DNA from: Cyanobacteria bacterium QS_8_64_29
GTDB lineage: Bacteria > Cyanobacteriota > Cyanobacteriia > Cyanobacteriales > Rubidibacteraceae
Reading direction: 5' to 3'
NCBI GenBank assembly: GCA_003022125.1
Contig: PXQH01000009.1
Span: 1 to 32,579 of the forward strand
Length of the DNA: 32,579 nt
Shown piece after piece: positions 15,123-25,410 of this stretch (the first letter of the stretch is position 1; each line of letters starts with the position of its first letter). The notes beneath the pieces are model-generated. The model was not told the origin of the DNA and did not search any database. It worked only from the letters and a program-made list of their open reading frames with translations. Both the position numbers and the translations under genes were made by a program.

Positions 15123-16562
15123 ATGAGCGCGCTAACGAGTTGGGCCTATCGCTTCGAGCCGTGCATTTTGGCAGCAGCCGAGGGCGGCGAATCGGCCGAC
15201 GGCACCGTGGTGCTAGCCGGCGTGCTGCTGAGCCTGATCGCGGTTTATCTGGCCAGCAAGGCTGGCGGCGAGCTTTGCGCGCGCCTCAACTTGCCCTCGG
15301 TGCTGGGCGAGCTCCTCGGCGGCGTTGTCGTGGGCGTATCGGCGCTACAAGTTCTGGTTTTCCCCGAGGCCGGAGCCTCGGCGCAAGATTCGCTTATCAT
15401 GCGCCTGCTGGCAGCCACCACCGACCTCGATTTAGCCGATGCGGATGCCGCGTTCGCCGCGCAGAGCGAGGTTATTACCATCCTGTCGGAGTTGGGGGTG
15501 GTCATTTTGCTGTTCGAGATCGGGCTGGAATCCGATCTCAAGGAACTGCTGCGCGTGGGACCGCAAGCAGCCCTGGTGGCGATTGTGGGCGTGGTGGCAC
15601 CTTTTGCAGGCGGAACGGCGGGCCTGTTTTATTTGTTTGACGTTCCGGCCATCCCAGCGATTTTTGCCGGCGCTGCCCTGACCGCGACCAGCATCGGCAT
15701 CACGGCCAAGGTCTTAGCCGAGCTGGGCCAGCTAAACGCCCAGGAAGGCCGCATCATCATTGGCGCGGCCGTGCTGGATGACATTCTGGGCGTCATCATC
15801 CTGGCCGTCGTCGCCAGCCTGATCAAAACCGGCGACGTTCAGGTGGGCAACATTGTCTATTTGGTGGCGAGCGCGGGCGTGTTTTTGGTGGGCGCCATTT
15901 TGCTGGGCCGCCTCCTTAGCCCCTATTTCGTCAGCTTGGTCGATGAGATGAACACCCGCGGCCAGCTACTGCTGATGTCGCTAGTGGTGGCATTCGGCTT
16001 GGCCTACGTGGCAACCGCCATCCAGCTCGAGGCCTTGTTGGGCGCGTTTGCCGCCGGGCTGATCCTGGCCGAGACCGAGAAGCGCCAGCCTCTAGAAGAA
16101 CAGATCGTGCCCGTGGCGGATGTCTTTGTGCCAGTCTTTTTTGTCTGCGTTGGGGCCAAAACCGATCTGAGCGTCCTCAACCCGGCCGTGCCCAGCAACC
16201 GCGAAGGGTTGATCCTGGCTGCCTTTTTGATTTTGGTCGCCATTTTGGGCAAGGCGATCGCCGGCTACGCCATCGTCGGCCAGCCCGAGACCGACAAACT
16301 GGCCATTGGCATAGGCATGGTGCCGCGCGGCGAGGTGGGGTTGGTGTTTGCCGGCATTGGCTCCTCCAGCGGTGCCCTATCCGAGTCCACGGATGTTGCC
16401 ATCGTGGTCATGGTGATCGTGACGACCTTTATTGCGCCGCCGCTGTTGCGCCTGGTTTTCCCGCAAGCGCCCGCCGAAGCGGCCGAGGCGGAGCAAGCGG
16501 CCCCCTCACCGGCCGCCCCGACAGCCGAGAGCGAAGAAACGGCCCAGCAAGATCGCAAGTAG
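15123..16562 (+). CDS. CPA2-family Na+(K+)/H+ antiporter, NhaS3-like
   Basis: From ATG 15123 the protein has 479 residues with about 12 membrane helices. It belongs to the KefB/NapA-type CPA2 family. LARLNLPSVLGELLGGVVVG-like sequence opens the transport domain. ILFEIGLESDLKEL-type sequence, ALTATSIGITAKVLAELG and the paired aspartates in AAVLDDILGVIIL (about residues 217-229) are the core ion-binding motifs. VPRGEVGLVFAGIG is the conserved late motif. The last 40 residues are an Ala/Glu/Pro-rich soluble tail without a TrkA-N domain. Synechocystis NhaS3, a close type, works in the thylakoid membrane in Na+/H+ exchange; the assignment to NhaS3 rather than another NhaS is inferred. Confidence 0.85.
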   Translation: MSALTSWAYRFEPCILAAAEGGESADGTVVLAGVLLSLIAVYLASKAGGELCARLNLPSVLGELLGGVVVGVSALQVLVFPEAGASAQDSLIMRLLAATTDLDLADADAAFAAQSEVITILSELGVVILLFEIGLESDLKELLRVGPQAALVAIVGVVAPFAGGTAGLFYLFDVPAIPAIFAGAALTATSIGITAKVLAELGQLNAQEGRIIIGAAVLDDILGVIILAVVASLIKTGDVQVGNIVYLVASAGVFLVGAILLGRLLSPYFVSLVDEMNTRGQLLLMSLVVAFGLAYVATAIQLEALLGAFAAGLILAETEKRQPLEEQIVPVADVFVPVFFVCVGAKTDLSVLNPAVPSNREGLILAAFLILVAILGKAIAGYAIVGQPETDKLAIGIGMVPRGEVGLVFAGIGSSSGALSESTDVAIVVMVIVTTFIAPPLLRLVFPQAPAEAAEAEQAAPSPAAPTAESEETAQQDRK

Positions 16563-16785
16563 GCCCCCCTACTGGCGATCGCGTGCGTTAAGATTGCGTT
16601 CGATTTGCAATCGCCTGGAACGGTTGGCCAGCCGCAGCAGTCGGTCGTTCTTTGGGAGATTGGGCAGATGGCACATCGCTGTTGGGATAGCAGCATTCTC
16701 AAATTCCCCTATCGGTGTTAAGACAGAACTCGGCCAAGCACGTCCGTGCGAGCGCGCAGGCTCTATCGTTTGGTGAGGAGTGAGA

Positions 16786-18627
16786 TTGGTTAGCTATCGC
16801 TGGCTGCTGCTTGGGTGCCTGGGGGCGCTGCTAGCGCCGGCCCCTGCCGAGGCCGGCGGCTTAATGTACTGGCGCTTCGAGCAGAGCAAGCAGCAGCTGA
16901 CGTTCCGCACTGAAGAGGGCGTCCAGCCTAAAGCGCAGCTCATTACCAACCCCACCCGCGTCGTCATCGATTTGCCCGGGACGAAGCTGGAGCGCCCCAC
17001 GGTAAACGACCCCGTAGGCGGCGCTATCCGCGAGGTGCGCCTCGGCCAGTACGACGAGCAGACCACTCGCATCGTTGTTGAGCTCAAATCTGGCTATACG
17101 ATCGACCCCGAGAAGGTCCAAATCCGCGGCTACACGCCCCGGCGCTGGTCAGTCACGCTGCCCGAGCCGCAAAAGCGCGAGGTGTCGCTGCCCTCAGCTT
17201 CGCCATCCGGCAGCAGCGATGCAACGGCCAACCGCCTGCCAGCGAGCTTGCAAGTCACCCAGCAGGGGTTGTTCCTCAATCTCAATGGCAATTCGCCGGA
17301 TGAGGTCAACATCAGCCGCGCCCAGGGCGGCAAGCGCTTCGATGTTGCCCTCAAAGGCACCCAGCTTCCCGAGGACTTAGCCGGCCAGACCTTCCCCATC
17401 AACCGCCACGGTGTGGCCGAGATACGCTTCTTGCAGCAAGATGGGGCCACCGCGATCGCGCGCTTGCAACTGACCCAGGCTGCGGACCGCGGCGCTTGGC
17501 AAGCCTCTTACAGCGAGGTGGGCGGTTTGGTGTTGCTTCCGCCCCCGGGCGGCAACACCGGCAGCGGGGCTTCGCTCGAGGCCGTCGAGCGTTCGGCGCC
17601 AGGGGCAGAGCCGGCAACCATCCAATCCGTGCAGCTCTCGGGGCCCGGCGATCGCATCCTGATTCGAGCGGATGGCCCCCTCGGCGCCCAAAGCAGCGCG
17701 CGTGACGATAGCGGCGGCTATACCATTACTTTGCCCCAAGCCCAACTAGACGCCTCAGTCCAGGGTCCCAACCTGACCGAAGACAGCCCCATCGCGCGCC
17801 TACAACTGCGACAGCAAGATAGCGACACGGTTGCCGTCCGCGTGGGGCCCAAGCCAGGGGTCAGCATCGGCGACATTGACCGGCCGCGCGAGGGGACTTT
17901 GGCGCTCAAGCTAGAGCGAACGCCCACGCGCCGCTCCATAGCCGTCCCCGAGCCCGAACGCTTGATTCAGGTGGCCGAGGGCGGCTCGGGAGGCAACAAC
18001 ACCCAGCAGCAACGTTCCAACTCAGCCCAATCCAGCCAGGCCAATAAACCCAAACCCTCCGAGGTCATCGAGCAAAACGTGCTCGTCATGCTCGATCCCG
18101 GCCACGGCGGCAAGGACCCGGGCGGGCGAGGCATCGGCGGTCTCTCCGAGATCGATGTGGTGGGCGACATTGCCAAGCATGCCGCGCGCAAGATGCAGCA
18201 GGCCGGCATTAGCATTCGCCTCACCCGGGATGACAACTACTTTGTCAGCCTCGAGCGGCGCGCCGAGATGGCCAACCGGCAGGATGCCGATCTGTTCGTC
18301 AGCATCCACGCCAACACCATGGCCGCCAATCGCCCCGACGTTAACGGCATTGAGGTCTATCACTACGACTCGAGCGGCACGGGCAAGTGGCTGGCCAAAA
18401 ACATCCACCAGCAGATTCTGCGCAACATCGATGTCACCGATCGGGGCTTGCAGACCGCCAACTTCTACGTTCTGCGCAACACGGCCATGCCCGCTGTCCT
18501 GGTGGAGACCGGCTTTTTGACGGGGCGCCAGGATGCCCGCCGGTTGAAGGACCCGCAGTACCGCCGCCGAATGGGCGAGGCGATCGCGCAAGGCATTCTG
18601 CAGTACGTGCAGCAGGCCGACTTTTAG
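16786..18627 (+). CDS. amiC: N-acetylmuramoyl-L-alanine amidase with AMIN domain
   Basis: A periplasmic amidase of about 613 residues that cleaves the glycan-peptide bond of peptidoglycan. A signal peptide (LLLGCLGALLAPAPAEAGG) is followed by an AMIN domain (about 25-125: LTNPTRVVIDLPG-type sequence, IREVRLGQYDEQTTRIVVEL), a second less conserved AMIN-like segment, and a Ser/Gln-rich linker. Amidase_3 comes last (about 432-610). Zinc ligands are visible in VMLDPGHGGKDPG, LSEIDVV, FVSIHANT and VETGFLTG. In filamentous cyanobacteria such amidases make septal nanopores; in unicellular ones they act in daughter-cell separation. The GTG at 16780 overlaps the GAGGAG ribosome site, so TTG 16786 is preferred. 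murI follows about 40 bases downstream. Confidence 0.93.
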   Translation: MVSYRWLLLGCLGALLAPAPAEAGGLMYWRFEQSKQQLTFRTEEGVQPKAQLITNPTRVVIDLPGTKLERPTVNDPVGGAIREVRLGQYDEQTTRIVVELKSGYTIDPEKVQIRGYTPRRWSVTLPEPQKREVSLPSASPSGSSDATANRLPASLQVTQQGLFLNLNGNSPDEVNISRAQGGKRFDVALKGTQLPEDLAGQTFPINRHGVAEIRFLQQDGATAIARLQLTQAADRGAWQASYSEVGGLVLLPPPGGNTGSGASLEAVERSAPGAEPATIQSVQLSGPGDRILIRADGPLGAQSSARDDSGGYTITLPQAQLDASVQGPNLTEDSPIARLQLRQQDSDTVAVRVGPKPGVSIGDIDRPREGTLALKLERTPTRRSIAVPEPERLIQVAEGGSGGNNTQQQRSNSAQSSQANKPKPSEVIEQNVLVMLDPGHGGKDPGGRGIGGLSEIDVVGDIAKHAARKMQQAGISIRLTRDDNYFVSLERRAEMANRQDADLFVSIHANTMAANRPDVNGIEVYHYDSSGTGKWLAKNIHQQILRNIDVTDRGLQTANFYVLRNTAMPAVLVETGFLTGRQDARRLKDPQYRRRMGEAIAQGILQYVQQADF

Positions 18628-18667
18628 GGGCGCCTGCCGCGCTAGGCGTGACTGTCGTTAGCTGTTG

Positions 18668-19564
18668 ATGCCATCGCTTGGTTCTTCCCAACTCGAGCTG
18701 CGCGCTTCCGAGGCCGGCGCCGATCCCAACGCCCGCATTGGCATTTTTGACAGCGGCGTGGGCGGCATCACCGTGCTTCGCGAGCTCTACCGGCACTTGC
18801 CAGCCGAATCCGTGCTCTACTTTGCCGATACGGCGCGGCTCCCCTACGGCACGCGATCGCAGGCTGAGATCGTCCAGTTCGCGCGCGAGATCCTCCACTG
18901 GATGGTGGCCCAGCACGTCAAAATTGCCATCATGGCGTGCAACACCTGCTCGGCGCTCGCGCTCGAGGTGGTGCGCCACGAGTTCGACATTCCCATTTTG
19001 AGCCCGATTGCACCTGCTTCCCAAGCCGCTGTCGCGCAGGGGGGCCGCATCGGAACCATTGCCACCCCAGCCACGGCCGCCAGCAACGCCTACAAGCGCG
19101 CCATCCACGCGATCGACAGCAGCGCTTCCGTGTGGCAGGTGGGCTGCCCGGAGTTCGTCCCGCTGGTGGAGCAAAACCGCATCACCGACCCCTACGCCTA
19201 TCGCATCGCGCAGCAGTATCTGGCGCCGCTGCAGGCGCGCGGCATCAACACGCTCATCTACGGCTGCACGCACTACCCCCACCTCGCTCCCGTGCTGCAG
19301 GCCATCCTCGCGCCCCAGGTGCGCACCATCGATCCGGCCCATCACGTGGTGGCGCTCGCCGAGCGCGAGCTCGCGCAGCGGAACCTCAAAAGCACCCACC
19401 CTGCCCAGCCCACGCGCTTCTGCGTTAGCGGCTCGCCCCAACAGTTCGCGCAACTGTCGCGCCAATGGCTGGGATGTATCCCCCAAGTGGAGCGCGTCGA
19501 TTTGGCTGCGACCCGTCCGGTGCCGTTCCCGTCGGCCAGCGGCGCGAAGTCCGCGGCCGAATGA
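18668..19564 (+). CDS. murI: Glutamate racemase
   Basis: MurI makes D-glutamate for the peptidoglycan stem peptide. The protein has 298 residues from ATG 18668. Catalytic signatures are complete: IGIFDSGVGGITVLREL (about 24-40), DTARLPYGTRS (54-64), the first cysteine C91 in MACNTCSA, and the second C200 in YGCTHYPHL. An N-terminal extension of about 20 residues precedes the domain. It follows amiC closely and precedes sds, forming a cell-wall and isoprenoid run also seen, to my memory, in other cyanobacteria. Co-transcription with amiC is likely given the 40-base gap; no terminator lies between. Confidence 0.96.
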   Translation: MPSLGSSQLELRASEAGADPNARIGIFDSGVGGITVLRELYRHLPAESVLYFADTARLPYGTRSQAEIVQFAREILHWMVAQHVKIAIMACNTCSALALEVVRHEFDIPILSPIAPASQAAVAQGGRIGTIATPATAASNAYKRAIHAIDSSASVWQVGCPEFVPLVEQNRITDPYAYRIAQQYLAPLQARGINTLIYGCTHYPHLAPVLQAILAPQVRTIDPAHHVVALAERELAQRNLKSTHPAQPTRFCVSGSPQQFAQLSRQWLGCIPQVERVDLAATRPVPFPSASGAKSAAE

Positions 19565-19591
19565 GGGCGGAGGGACAACGCGCCACTAGCT

Positions 19592-19597
19592 TAGAAT
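19592..19597 (+). promoter_or_regulatory. -10 box before sds
   Basis: TAGAAT, followed by TGG, lies 55 bases before the sds start. The same box (TAGAATTGG or TAGAATGG) precedes aroA and purL, which supports its use as a -10 element. No clear -35 is seen. Confidence 0.45.
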
Positions 19598-19651
19598 TGG
19601 AAGCACGTATGTAAATTTTCATAACGACCGCCGCGCTGGATGGGCCCATCG

Positions 19652-20623
19652 ATGACCTCCGTCGCCTCGCTGCTAGCGCCCGTTGAAGCGGACCTGCGCC
19701 TGCTGGCCGATAACCTCAAGTCCTTGGTGGGGACGCGCCATCCCATCTTGAGCGCGGCAGCCGAGCACTTGTTCGGCGCGGGCGGCAAGCGCATGCGGCC
19801 CGCGATCGTCTTGCTAGTCTCGCGCGCGACTGCAACGGCCGATGACATCACGCCGCGGCACCGGCGCCTGGCCGAGATCGCCGAGATGATCCACACCGCC
19901 AGCCTGGTTCACGATGACGTTGTCGATGAAGCCCCAACGCGGCGCAACGTCGCCACCGTCAACCACCTGTTCGGCAACCGCGTGGCCGTGCTGGCCGGCG
20001 ATTTTTTATTCGCCCAGTCATCGTGGTATCTGGCCAATCTGGACAATCTGGATGCGGTCAAGCTGCTCTCGGAGGTCATTCGCGACTTCGCCGAAGGCGA
20101 GATCCAGCAGGAGCTGAGCCAGTTCGACACCAGCCAGTCGATCGCGGCCTACCTACAAAAAAGCTATTTCAAAACGGCCTCGCTGATGGCCAACAGCGCC
20201 AAAGCGGCCGGCTTGCTCAGCGGGGTCAGCAGCAGCACGGCCGAGCAGCTCTACTGCTACGGGCGCGATTTTGGCTTAGCTTTCCAGATCGTGGACGACA
20301 TTTTGGACCTGACGGCCTCTAGCGAGGTGCTAGGCAAACCGGCGGGCTCGGATTTGGCGGGCGGCAACCTGACCGCACCAGTGCTTTACGCCCTGGAGGA
20401 AGTGCCCGAGCTGCAGTCGCTTTTGGCCCGCAAGCTAGCTCAATCGGGCGATCTCGAGCGCGCCATGGACTTGGTCAATGCCAGCAACGGCATCGCGCGC
20501 GCGCGCGAGCTGGCCCACCAGCACGTTCGCCAAGCCATGCAAGCACTGGAGGCACTCGAGCCATCGCAACCGCGGCAAGCATTGCTGGAGCTGGGCGACT
20601 ACGCCGTCGGGCGCCTGTACTGA
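19652..20623 (+). CDS. sds: Solanesyl/long-chain polyprenyl diphosphate synthase
   Basis: A trans-prenyltransferase of 323 residues that builds the side chain of plastoquinone. It starts [20 protein letters not shown], as in cyanobacterial solanesyl diphosphate synthases, and has [14 protein letters not shown] (about 43-56). The first Asp-rich motif is [10 protein letters not shown] (D88, D89, D92), and the second is [35 protein letters not shown] and KTASLMANS are typical of the long-chain group. I chose ATG 19652 over ATG 19640 because homologues begin at this Met. It lies about 90 bases after murI and 59 bases before aroA on the same strand. Confidence 0.94.
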   Translation: MTSVASLLAPVEADLRLLADNLKSLVGTRHPILSAAAEHLFGAGGKRMRPAIVLLVSRATATADDITPRHRRLAEIAEMIHTASLVHDDVVDEAPTRRNVATVNHLFGNRVAVLAGDFLFAQSSWYLANLDNLDAVKLLSEVIRDFAEGEIQQELSQFDTSQSIAAYLQKSYFKTASLMANSAKAAGLLSGVSSSTAEQLYCYGRDFGLAFQIVDDILDLTASSEVLGKPAGSDLAGGNLTAPVLYALEEVPELQSLLARKLAQSGDLERAMDLVNASNGIARARELAHQHVRQAMQALEALEPSQPRQALLELGDYAVGRLY

Positions 20624-20651
20624 GCCGCCGCCTGGCCGATCACGGCTTTGG

Positions 20652-20657
20652 TAGAAT
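20652..20657 (+). promoter_or_regulatory. -10 box before aroA
   Basis: TAGAAT, followed by GG, lies 26 bases before the chosen aroA ATG. It includes the first two bases of an in-frame upstream ATG (20656), which would therefore lie before the transcript start. This argues for the start at 20683. Confidence 0.45.
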
Positions 20658-20682
20658 GGCGCAGCTGCTGCCGGCGCTGCCC

Positions 20683-22047
20683 ATGCCCGAGCCTACTGTT
20701 TCGCTGCAAGGGGACGAGCTCGCAATCCGCCCGCCGCCCGGCGGTCCCGCGCTCTCGGGAACCCTCCAAGTCGCAGGCGATAAATCCATCTCCCACCGCG
20801 CGCTCATGCTGGGTGCCATTGCCGAGGGCGAAACGCGCATCCGGGGCTTGCTGCTGGGCGAGGATCCGCGCAGTACCGCTCGCTGCTTTCGGGCCCTGGG
20901 GGCGACCATCGGCGAGCTCAACGCGACCGAGGTGGCCATCCAGGGCGTGGGGCTGGGCCAGCTGCAAGAGCCCGAGACAGTGCTGGATGCCGGCAACGCC
21001 GGGACGACCCTCCGCTTGATGCTGGGGCTGCTGGCCGCGCATCCGGAGCGCCTGTTTGTGGTCACCGGCGATCGCTCGCTGCGATCACGGCCCATGGACC
21101 GTGCCATCCAGCCCTTGCAGCAAATGGGCGCCTGCATTTGGGGGCGCCAGCACGATCGCTGCGCGCCGCTGGCCGTGCGCGGTCGTGTACTGCAACCGAT
21201 CGGCTACCGCCTGCCGGTGGCCTCGGCCCAGCTCAAATCGTGCTTGCTGCTGGCCGGGTTGATGGCACCAGGAACAACGACGGCGATCGAGCCGGCGCAA
21301 TCGCGCGATCATACCGAGCGCATGCTGCCCGCGTTTGGGGCCACCGTCGAGACCGATCCCGAGCGCGGCAGCGTCACGGTGGCCGGCCCAGCGCGCTTGC
21401 GCGGGCAGATGGTGGTCGTGCCGGGCGATATCAGCTCGGCGGCCTTTTGGCTGGTAGCCGGGGCCATCGTGCCCGGGGCCGACATCCGCATCGAGAACGT
21501 GGGCGTCAATCCCACTCGCACCGGCGTTCTGGAAGCCCTAGCGGCCATGGAGGCCCGGATTGAGCTGCAGAACCAGCGCACGGTGGCTGGCGAGCCGGTG
21601 GCCGAGGTGCGGGTGCGCCACAGCACCCTGCGCAGCTGCCGCATTGCCGGGGAGTGGATCCCGCGCGCGATCGACGAAATTCCGGTTTTGGCGGTCGCCG
21701 CGGCGTTCGCGCGCGGTACGACGGTCATTGCCGATGCCGCCGAGTTGCGGGTCAAAGAAAGCGATCGCCTCGCGGTCATGGCAGCGCAGCTCAACCGCAT
21801 GGGCGCTCAGGTCAGCGAGCGCGCCGACGGCCTCGAAATTGCAGGTGGCCGCACGCTCGAGGGCGCGGAGCTCGATGCTTGCTCGGACCACCGCGTCGCC
21901 ATGAGCCTGGCCGTTGCGGCCCTGGGCGCGCGCGGGGATACCCGCATCCGCGGGGCCGAGAGCATAGCCGTCTCCTACCCTGAGTTCGCCTCGCAGCTGC
22001 AGCAGCTGTGCGGCGGCGGCAGCGCTACTCCGGGTCCGCACTCATGA
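20683..22047 (+). CDS. aroA: 3-phosphoshikimate 1-carboxyvinyltransferase (EPSP synthase), class II motif set
   Basis: EPSP synthase joins shikimate-3-phosphate and PEP in aromatic amino-acid synthesis. The protein has 454 residues from ATG 20683 and begins like cyanobacterial AroA, about 31 residues before GDKS. It has GDKS (32-35), SAQLK (180-184), RDHTE (207-211) and NPTR (275-278), the four motifs used to define class II EPSP synthases, plus [42 protein letters not shown] and [15 protein letters not shown]. The residue that is Ala in the tolerant CP4 enzyme is Gly here (G107). An in-frame ATG at 20656 overlaps the likely -10 box. The 3' end overlaps gatC on the other strand by 23 bases. 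Confidence 0.96.
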   Translation: MPEPTVSLQGDELAIRPPPGGPALSGTLQVAGDKSISHRALMLGAIAEGETRIRGLLLGEDPRSTARCFRALGATIGELNATEVAIQGVGLGQLQEPETVLDAGNAGTTLRLMLGLLAAHPERLFVVTGDRSLRSRPMDRAIQPLQQMGACIWGRQHDRCAPLAVRGRVLQPIGYRLPVASAQLKSCLLLAGLMAPGTTTAIEPAQSRDHTERMLPAFGATVETDPERGSVTVAGPARLRGQMVVVPGDISSAAFWLVAGAIVPGADIRIENVGVNPTRTGVLEALAAMEARIELQNQRTVAGEPVAEVRVRHSTLRSCRIAGEWIPRAIDEIPVLAVAAAFARGTTVIADAAELRVKESDRLAVMAAQLNRMGAQVSERADGLEIAGGRTLEGAELDACSDHRVAMSLAVAALGARGDTRIRGAESIAVSYPEFASQLQQLCGGGSATPGPHS

Positions 22048-22330
22048 TGCGCGGAACGCGGAAGTAGTCATCCTCGCGCTCGGGTGCCTGCTTCAACATG
22101 GCCTCCCGCTTGGGATGGGGGCGCAGCTCGTCTGGGCGCGTGACGTTGCTGACGGCAATCGCGCGGAAGGTGGGCGGCACCTCGCTGGTATCGAGCTCGC
22201 TCAGGCGCTCGAAGTAGGACAGGATACTGCTGAGCTGGCTGGCAGTGCGCTCCTCTTCTTCGGGCGCGAGCTCGAGCCGGGCCAAGCGGGCCACTTTGCG
22301 CACTTCATCGCGGCTGATGGCATTGGCCAT
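22025..22330 (-). CDS. gatC: Glutamyl-tRNA(Gln) amidotransferase subunit C
   Basis: GatC is the small scaffold subunit of the GatCAB complex that converts Glu-tRNA(Gln) to Gln-tRNA(Gln), needed because cyanobacteria lack a glutaminyl-tRNA synthetase. The protein has 101 residues, with the conserved start [23 protein letters not shown], then [21 protein letters not shown], and [15 protein letters not shown] near the end, finishing [10 protein letters not shown]. It follows ycf3 by 16 bases on the minus strand, so the two are probably co-transcribed. Its 3' end overlaps aroA tail to tail by 23 bases. gatA and gatB are not in the window. Confidence 0.96.
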   Translation of the reverse strand: MANAISRDEVRKVARLARLELAPEEEERTASQLSSILSYFERLSELDTSEVPPTFRAIAVSNVTRPDELRPHPKREAMLKQAPEREDDYFRVPRIMSADPE

Positions 22331-22346
22331 GGGAAACGCCTCGCAG

Positions 22347-22868
22347 CTAAATCAGAACGTCAATCTCGGAGCGGCCGGTGGTTTTGAGCCAGTTCTGCGC
22401 CTCGATGTAGTTGTTGGGCGCGATGCGGATGGCCTCTTTCCAGTATTCAGCGGCTTTGTCAAAGTAGGCTTCGGCTTGCTCGCTGTCGCCGTCGGCTTGG
22501 GCTTGCTCGCCTTGCTGATGGTAGATGACGGCAACGTTGTTGAGAGCCTGGGGCAGCCGCGCATTGAGCTCGATGGCCTCGTGGTAGTAGCGCAGCGCCC
22601 GTTCGTACTCGCCGTTACTGGTGTGAATGAGCCCAATGTTGTAGAGCACGTAGCTGCGATCATAGGGATCCTCTTCCAGCTCCAGGGCCATGTTGTAGTT
22701 CTCCAGCGCCTCGGCGTACTCCCCATCCGATTGCGCCGACATGCCGTCGCGGTAGTAGGCAAAGGCCTCTTTGGACCGCTTCTGCGTGGGAAGCAGCTTG
22801 AGGATGGTATCGGCCAGGACGGTAAACGATTTGTCGATGAAATTATCGTTGCGCTGCGTGCGGGGCAT
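22347..22868 (-). CDS. ycf3: Photosystem I assembly protein Ycf3
   Basis: Ycf3 is a thylakoid-associated TPR protein needed to assemble photosystem I, where it chaperones PsaA/PsaB. The 173 residues begin [20 protein letters not shown], continue [24 protein letters not shown], and contain three TPR repeats (about 35-68, 72-105, 120-153). [14 protein letters not shown] is the standard ending. The start at 22868 is fixed by AGGAG 7 bases upstream and by homology; the open frame continues upstream for 32 codons that are not Ycf3-like. It is divergent from purL and followed by gatC. Confidence 0.97.
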   Translation of the reverse strand: MPRTQRNDNFIDKSFTVLADTILKLLPTQKRSKEAFAYYRDGMSAQSDGEYAEALENYNMALELEEDPYDRSYVLYNIGLIHTSNGEYERALRYYHEAIELNARLPQALNNVAVIYHQQGEQAQADGDSEQAEAYFDKAAEYWKEAIRIAPNNYIEAQNWLKTTGRSEIDVLI

Positions 22869-22934
22869 GGCTCGCTCCTGGCACAGCTCCGACTGCTGTC
22901 CTCCAATCCTAGCTTGCCCGGGCTGCTGCTGGTC

Positions 22935-22940
22935 TAGAAT
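22935..22940 (+). promoter_or_regulatory. -10 box before purL
   Basis: TAGAAT, followed by TGG, lies 30 bases before the purL ATG in the 101-base space between divergent ycf3 and purL. It matches the boxes before sds and aroA. Confidence 0.45.
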
Positions 22941-22969
22941 TGGGGCCGTTGCCAGCGCCGCCACCCCTC

Positions 22970-25312
22970 ATGTCCGCGATCGCCAGCGCCCCGTTCTCAG
23001 CCCAGGTCATTGCGGCTGAGGGGCTCAAGCCGCCGGAGTACGAAACCTTGGTGCAGGGCTTGGGCCGCCACCCTAACCGGGCCGAGTTGGGCATGTTCGG
23101 CGTCATGTGGTCCGAGCACTGCTGCTACAAAAACTCTCGCCCTTTGCTGGCGCAATTCCCCACCACCGGCGAGCGCATTGTGGTGGGACCGGGCGAGAAC
23201 GCGGGGGTAGTCGATTTGGGCGATGGCCTGCAGCTGGCGCTGAAAGTGGAATCGCACAACCACCCCTCTGCCATTGAGCCCTACCAAGGGGCTGCCACGG
23301 GCGTGGGTGGCATCCTGCGCGACATCTTTACGCTAGGCGCCCGCCCGATCGCGTTGCTGGATTCGTTGCGCTTCGGCTCGCTCGAGGACGCTCGCGCCCG
23401 CCGCCTGTTTGCCGGCGTGGTTGAGGGCATCGCCGGCTACGGCAATAGTGTGGGCGTACCGACGGTAGGCGGCGAGGTCTATTTCGACCCAGCCTTTAGC
23501 GGCAACCCGCTGGTCAACGTCATGGCGCTGGGCCTGGTTGAGACTGAAGGGATTGTCCGGGCCGGCGCGTCCGGTATCGGCAACCCGGTCATCTATGCTG
23601 GGGCAACCACCGGCCGGGACGGCATGGGCGGGGCCAGCTTTGCCAGTGCCGAGCTGAGTGCCGATGCCAGCGACGATCACCCGGCCGTGCAAGTGGGCGA
23701 TCCCTTCACCGAAAAAGCGCTGATCGAAGCCTGCCTGGAAGCGTTCCAGACAGGGGCTGTGGTCGCCGCCCAGGACATGGGCGCTGCCGGCCTCACCTGC
23801 TCGAGCGCCGAGATGGCGGCTAAAGGCAGGGTAGGCATCGAGCTGGATCTCGATCGCGTACCGGCGCGCGAGGCGGGCATGGGGGCCTACGAGTACCTGC
23901 TCTCGGAGTCCCAGGAGCGAATGCTGCTGGTCGCCCAGCAAGGGCGCGAAGCTGAGCTCACCGCCATTCTCCAGCGCTGGGGGCTTCACGCCACGGTCGC
24001 CGGCGCGGTCCTAGCTGAGCCGGTAGTCCGGGTTCGGTTCCAGGGGGGGGTTGCAGCTGAGGTCCCCGCGCGCGCCCTGACCGACGATGCGCCCACCTAC
24101 CACCGCAGCAGCCCCAGCGAGCCGCCCGCCTACGCGCAAGCCGCCTGGCAGTGGCAGCCCCATGCCTTGCCACCGGCTACCCGGTCGGGGTTGGCCAACA
24201 ATAGGGGCGAGCTGAGCTGGCGCCAGATCCTGCTGCAGCTGCTCGATGACCCCACCGTCGCCCCCAAGCGCTGGGTCTATCGCCAATACGACCACCAAGT
24301 CCAGAACAACACGGTCGCGCTCCCTGGGGCCGCCGATGCGGCCGTGCTGCGCGCGCGCCCGCAAGGGGCGGGCCAGCACATCAAGCGCGGCATTGCAGCC
24401 ACCACGGATTGCAACGCGCGCTACGTCTATCTCGATCCCGAGGAAGGGGCCAAGGCCGCCGTTGCCGAGGCGGCACGCAACCTCAGCTGTGTAGGGGCCG
24501 ACCCGCTGGCGGTGACCGACAATTTAAACTTCGGCAGCCCCGAGACCGAGGTGGGTTACTGGCAGCTTTCGGCCGCCTGCCGCGGCATTGCCATTGCCTG
24601 CCAGGCCCTAGAGACCCCCGTTGCTAGCGGCAACGTCTCGCTCTACAACGAAACCATCGACGCCCAGGGGACGCCGCAACCGGTTACCCCCACACCGGCC
24701 ATCGGCATGGTGGGCTCGCTGCCGGATGTTACCCAGGCCTGCGGCAGCGGCTGGCAGGCCCCAGGCGATGCCATCTACTTGCTGGGAGACGGCGCTGGCG
24801 GCGTCACCTTGGGCGGCTCGCAGTACCTGGCCGCTGTTGGCGGTCAATGCACGGGCCGACCGCCGCGCGTGGACTTGGCGCTCGAGCGCCAAGTCCAGCA
24901 AGCCTGCCGCACGGGCATCCGGGCAGGCTACGTTCGCAGCGCCCACGACTGCGCCGAGGGGGGCTTGGCCGTCGCAGTGGCCGAAGCCTGCCTGGGCGGC
25001 GGGTTGGGGGCCGAGATCAATCTGGGGGCCCTGGAGGCGGACCGCAGCGAGTTGCGTTGGGACGCGTTGCTGTTTGGTGAGGCCGCCAGCCGGATTTTGG
25101 TGGCCGTCCCGCCCGAGCATCAGGCGGCGTGGGAGGCCGAGCTGGCGCAACAGCTGCCGCGAGCCTGGTACCGCCTGGGCGCGGTCTGCAGCGAACGGAG
25201 GGGCTTGCGGCTGCTCGCCGCCGATGGCGACGCCGTGCTGGACGCTAGCCTGGAGGTGCTGGCCCACGCGGCCGACAACGCGCTGGCGCGGCGCTTGCAG
25301 GAACCGCTTTGA
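22970..25312 (+). CDS. purL: Phosphoribosylformylglycinamidine synthase subunit PurL (small, three-subunit type)
   Basis: PurL converts FGAR to FGAM with ATP and ammonia from PurQ, the fourth step of purine synthesis. The 780 residues from ATG 22970 fit the short PurL that works with PurS and PurQ rather than the 1,300-residue fused enzyme. Motifs seen are [19 protein letters not shown] (about 44-62), [20 protein letters not shown] (about 87-106), GGVGRD-like [27 protein letters not shown] and [20 protein letters not shown]. It is about 100 bases upstream of purF on the same strand; purS and purQ are not in the window. Confidence 0.97.
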   Translation: MSAIASAPFSAQVIAAEGLKPPEYETLVQGLGRHPNRAELGMFGVMWSEHCCYKNSRPLLAQFPTTGERIVVGPGENAGVVDLGDGLQLALKVESHNHPSAIEPYQGAATGVGGILRDIFTLGARPIALLDSLRFGSLEDARARRLFAGVVEGIAGYGNSVGVPTVGGEVYFDPAFSGNPLVNVMALGLVETEGIVRAGASGIGNPVIYAGATTGRDGMGGASFASAELSADASDDHPAVQVGDPFTEKALIEACLEAFQTGAVVAAQDMGAAGLTCSSAEMAAKGRVGIELDLDRVPAREAGMGAYEYLLSESQERMLLVAQQGREAELTAILQRWGLHATVAGAVLAEPVVRVRFQGGVAAEVPARALTDDAPTYHRSSPSEPPAYAQAAWQWQPHALPPATRSGLANNRGELSWRQILLQLLDDPTVAPKRWVYRQYDHQVQNNTVALPGAADAAVLRARPQGAGQHIKRGIAATTDCNARYVYLDPEEGAKAAVAEAARNLSCVGADPLAVTDNLNFGSPETEVGYWQLSAACRGIAIACQALETPVASGNVSLYNETIDAQGTPQPVTPTPAIGMVGSLPDVTQACGSGWQAPGDAIYLLGDGAGGVTLGGSQYLAAVGGQCTGRPPRVDLALERQVQQACRTGIRAGYVRSAHDCAEGGLAVAVAEACLGGGLGAEINLGALEADRSELRWDALLFGEAASRILVAVPPEHQAAWEAELAQQLPRAWYRLGAVCSERRGLRLLAADGDAVLDASLEVLAHAADNALARRLQEPL

Positions 25313-25410
25313 GCGGGCCTGACTGGGCCGCTCCCAATTGTTAGGGTAAGGGTCGTTAAGCCCCAGTTAAAGCGCGCTGCCCACGGACTGCCCGCAAGGA
25401 AGCAAGCGTC

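Noticed and set aside
19600-19625. Near-palindrome ATGTAAATTTTCAT before sds as a regulator site
   Set aside because: The symmetry is imperfect and it does not match a known two-repeat site; the patch may simply be AT-rich promoter DNA.
25312-25332. Inverted repeat AGCGG...CCGCT after purL as a terminator
   Set aside because: The stem has an internal G-G mismatch and no T-run; too weak to call, and purL-purF may be co-transcribed.
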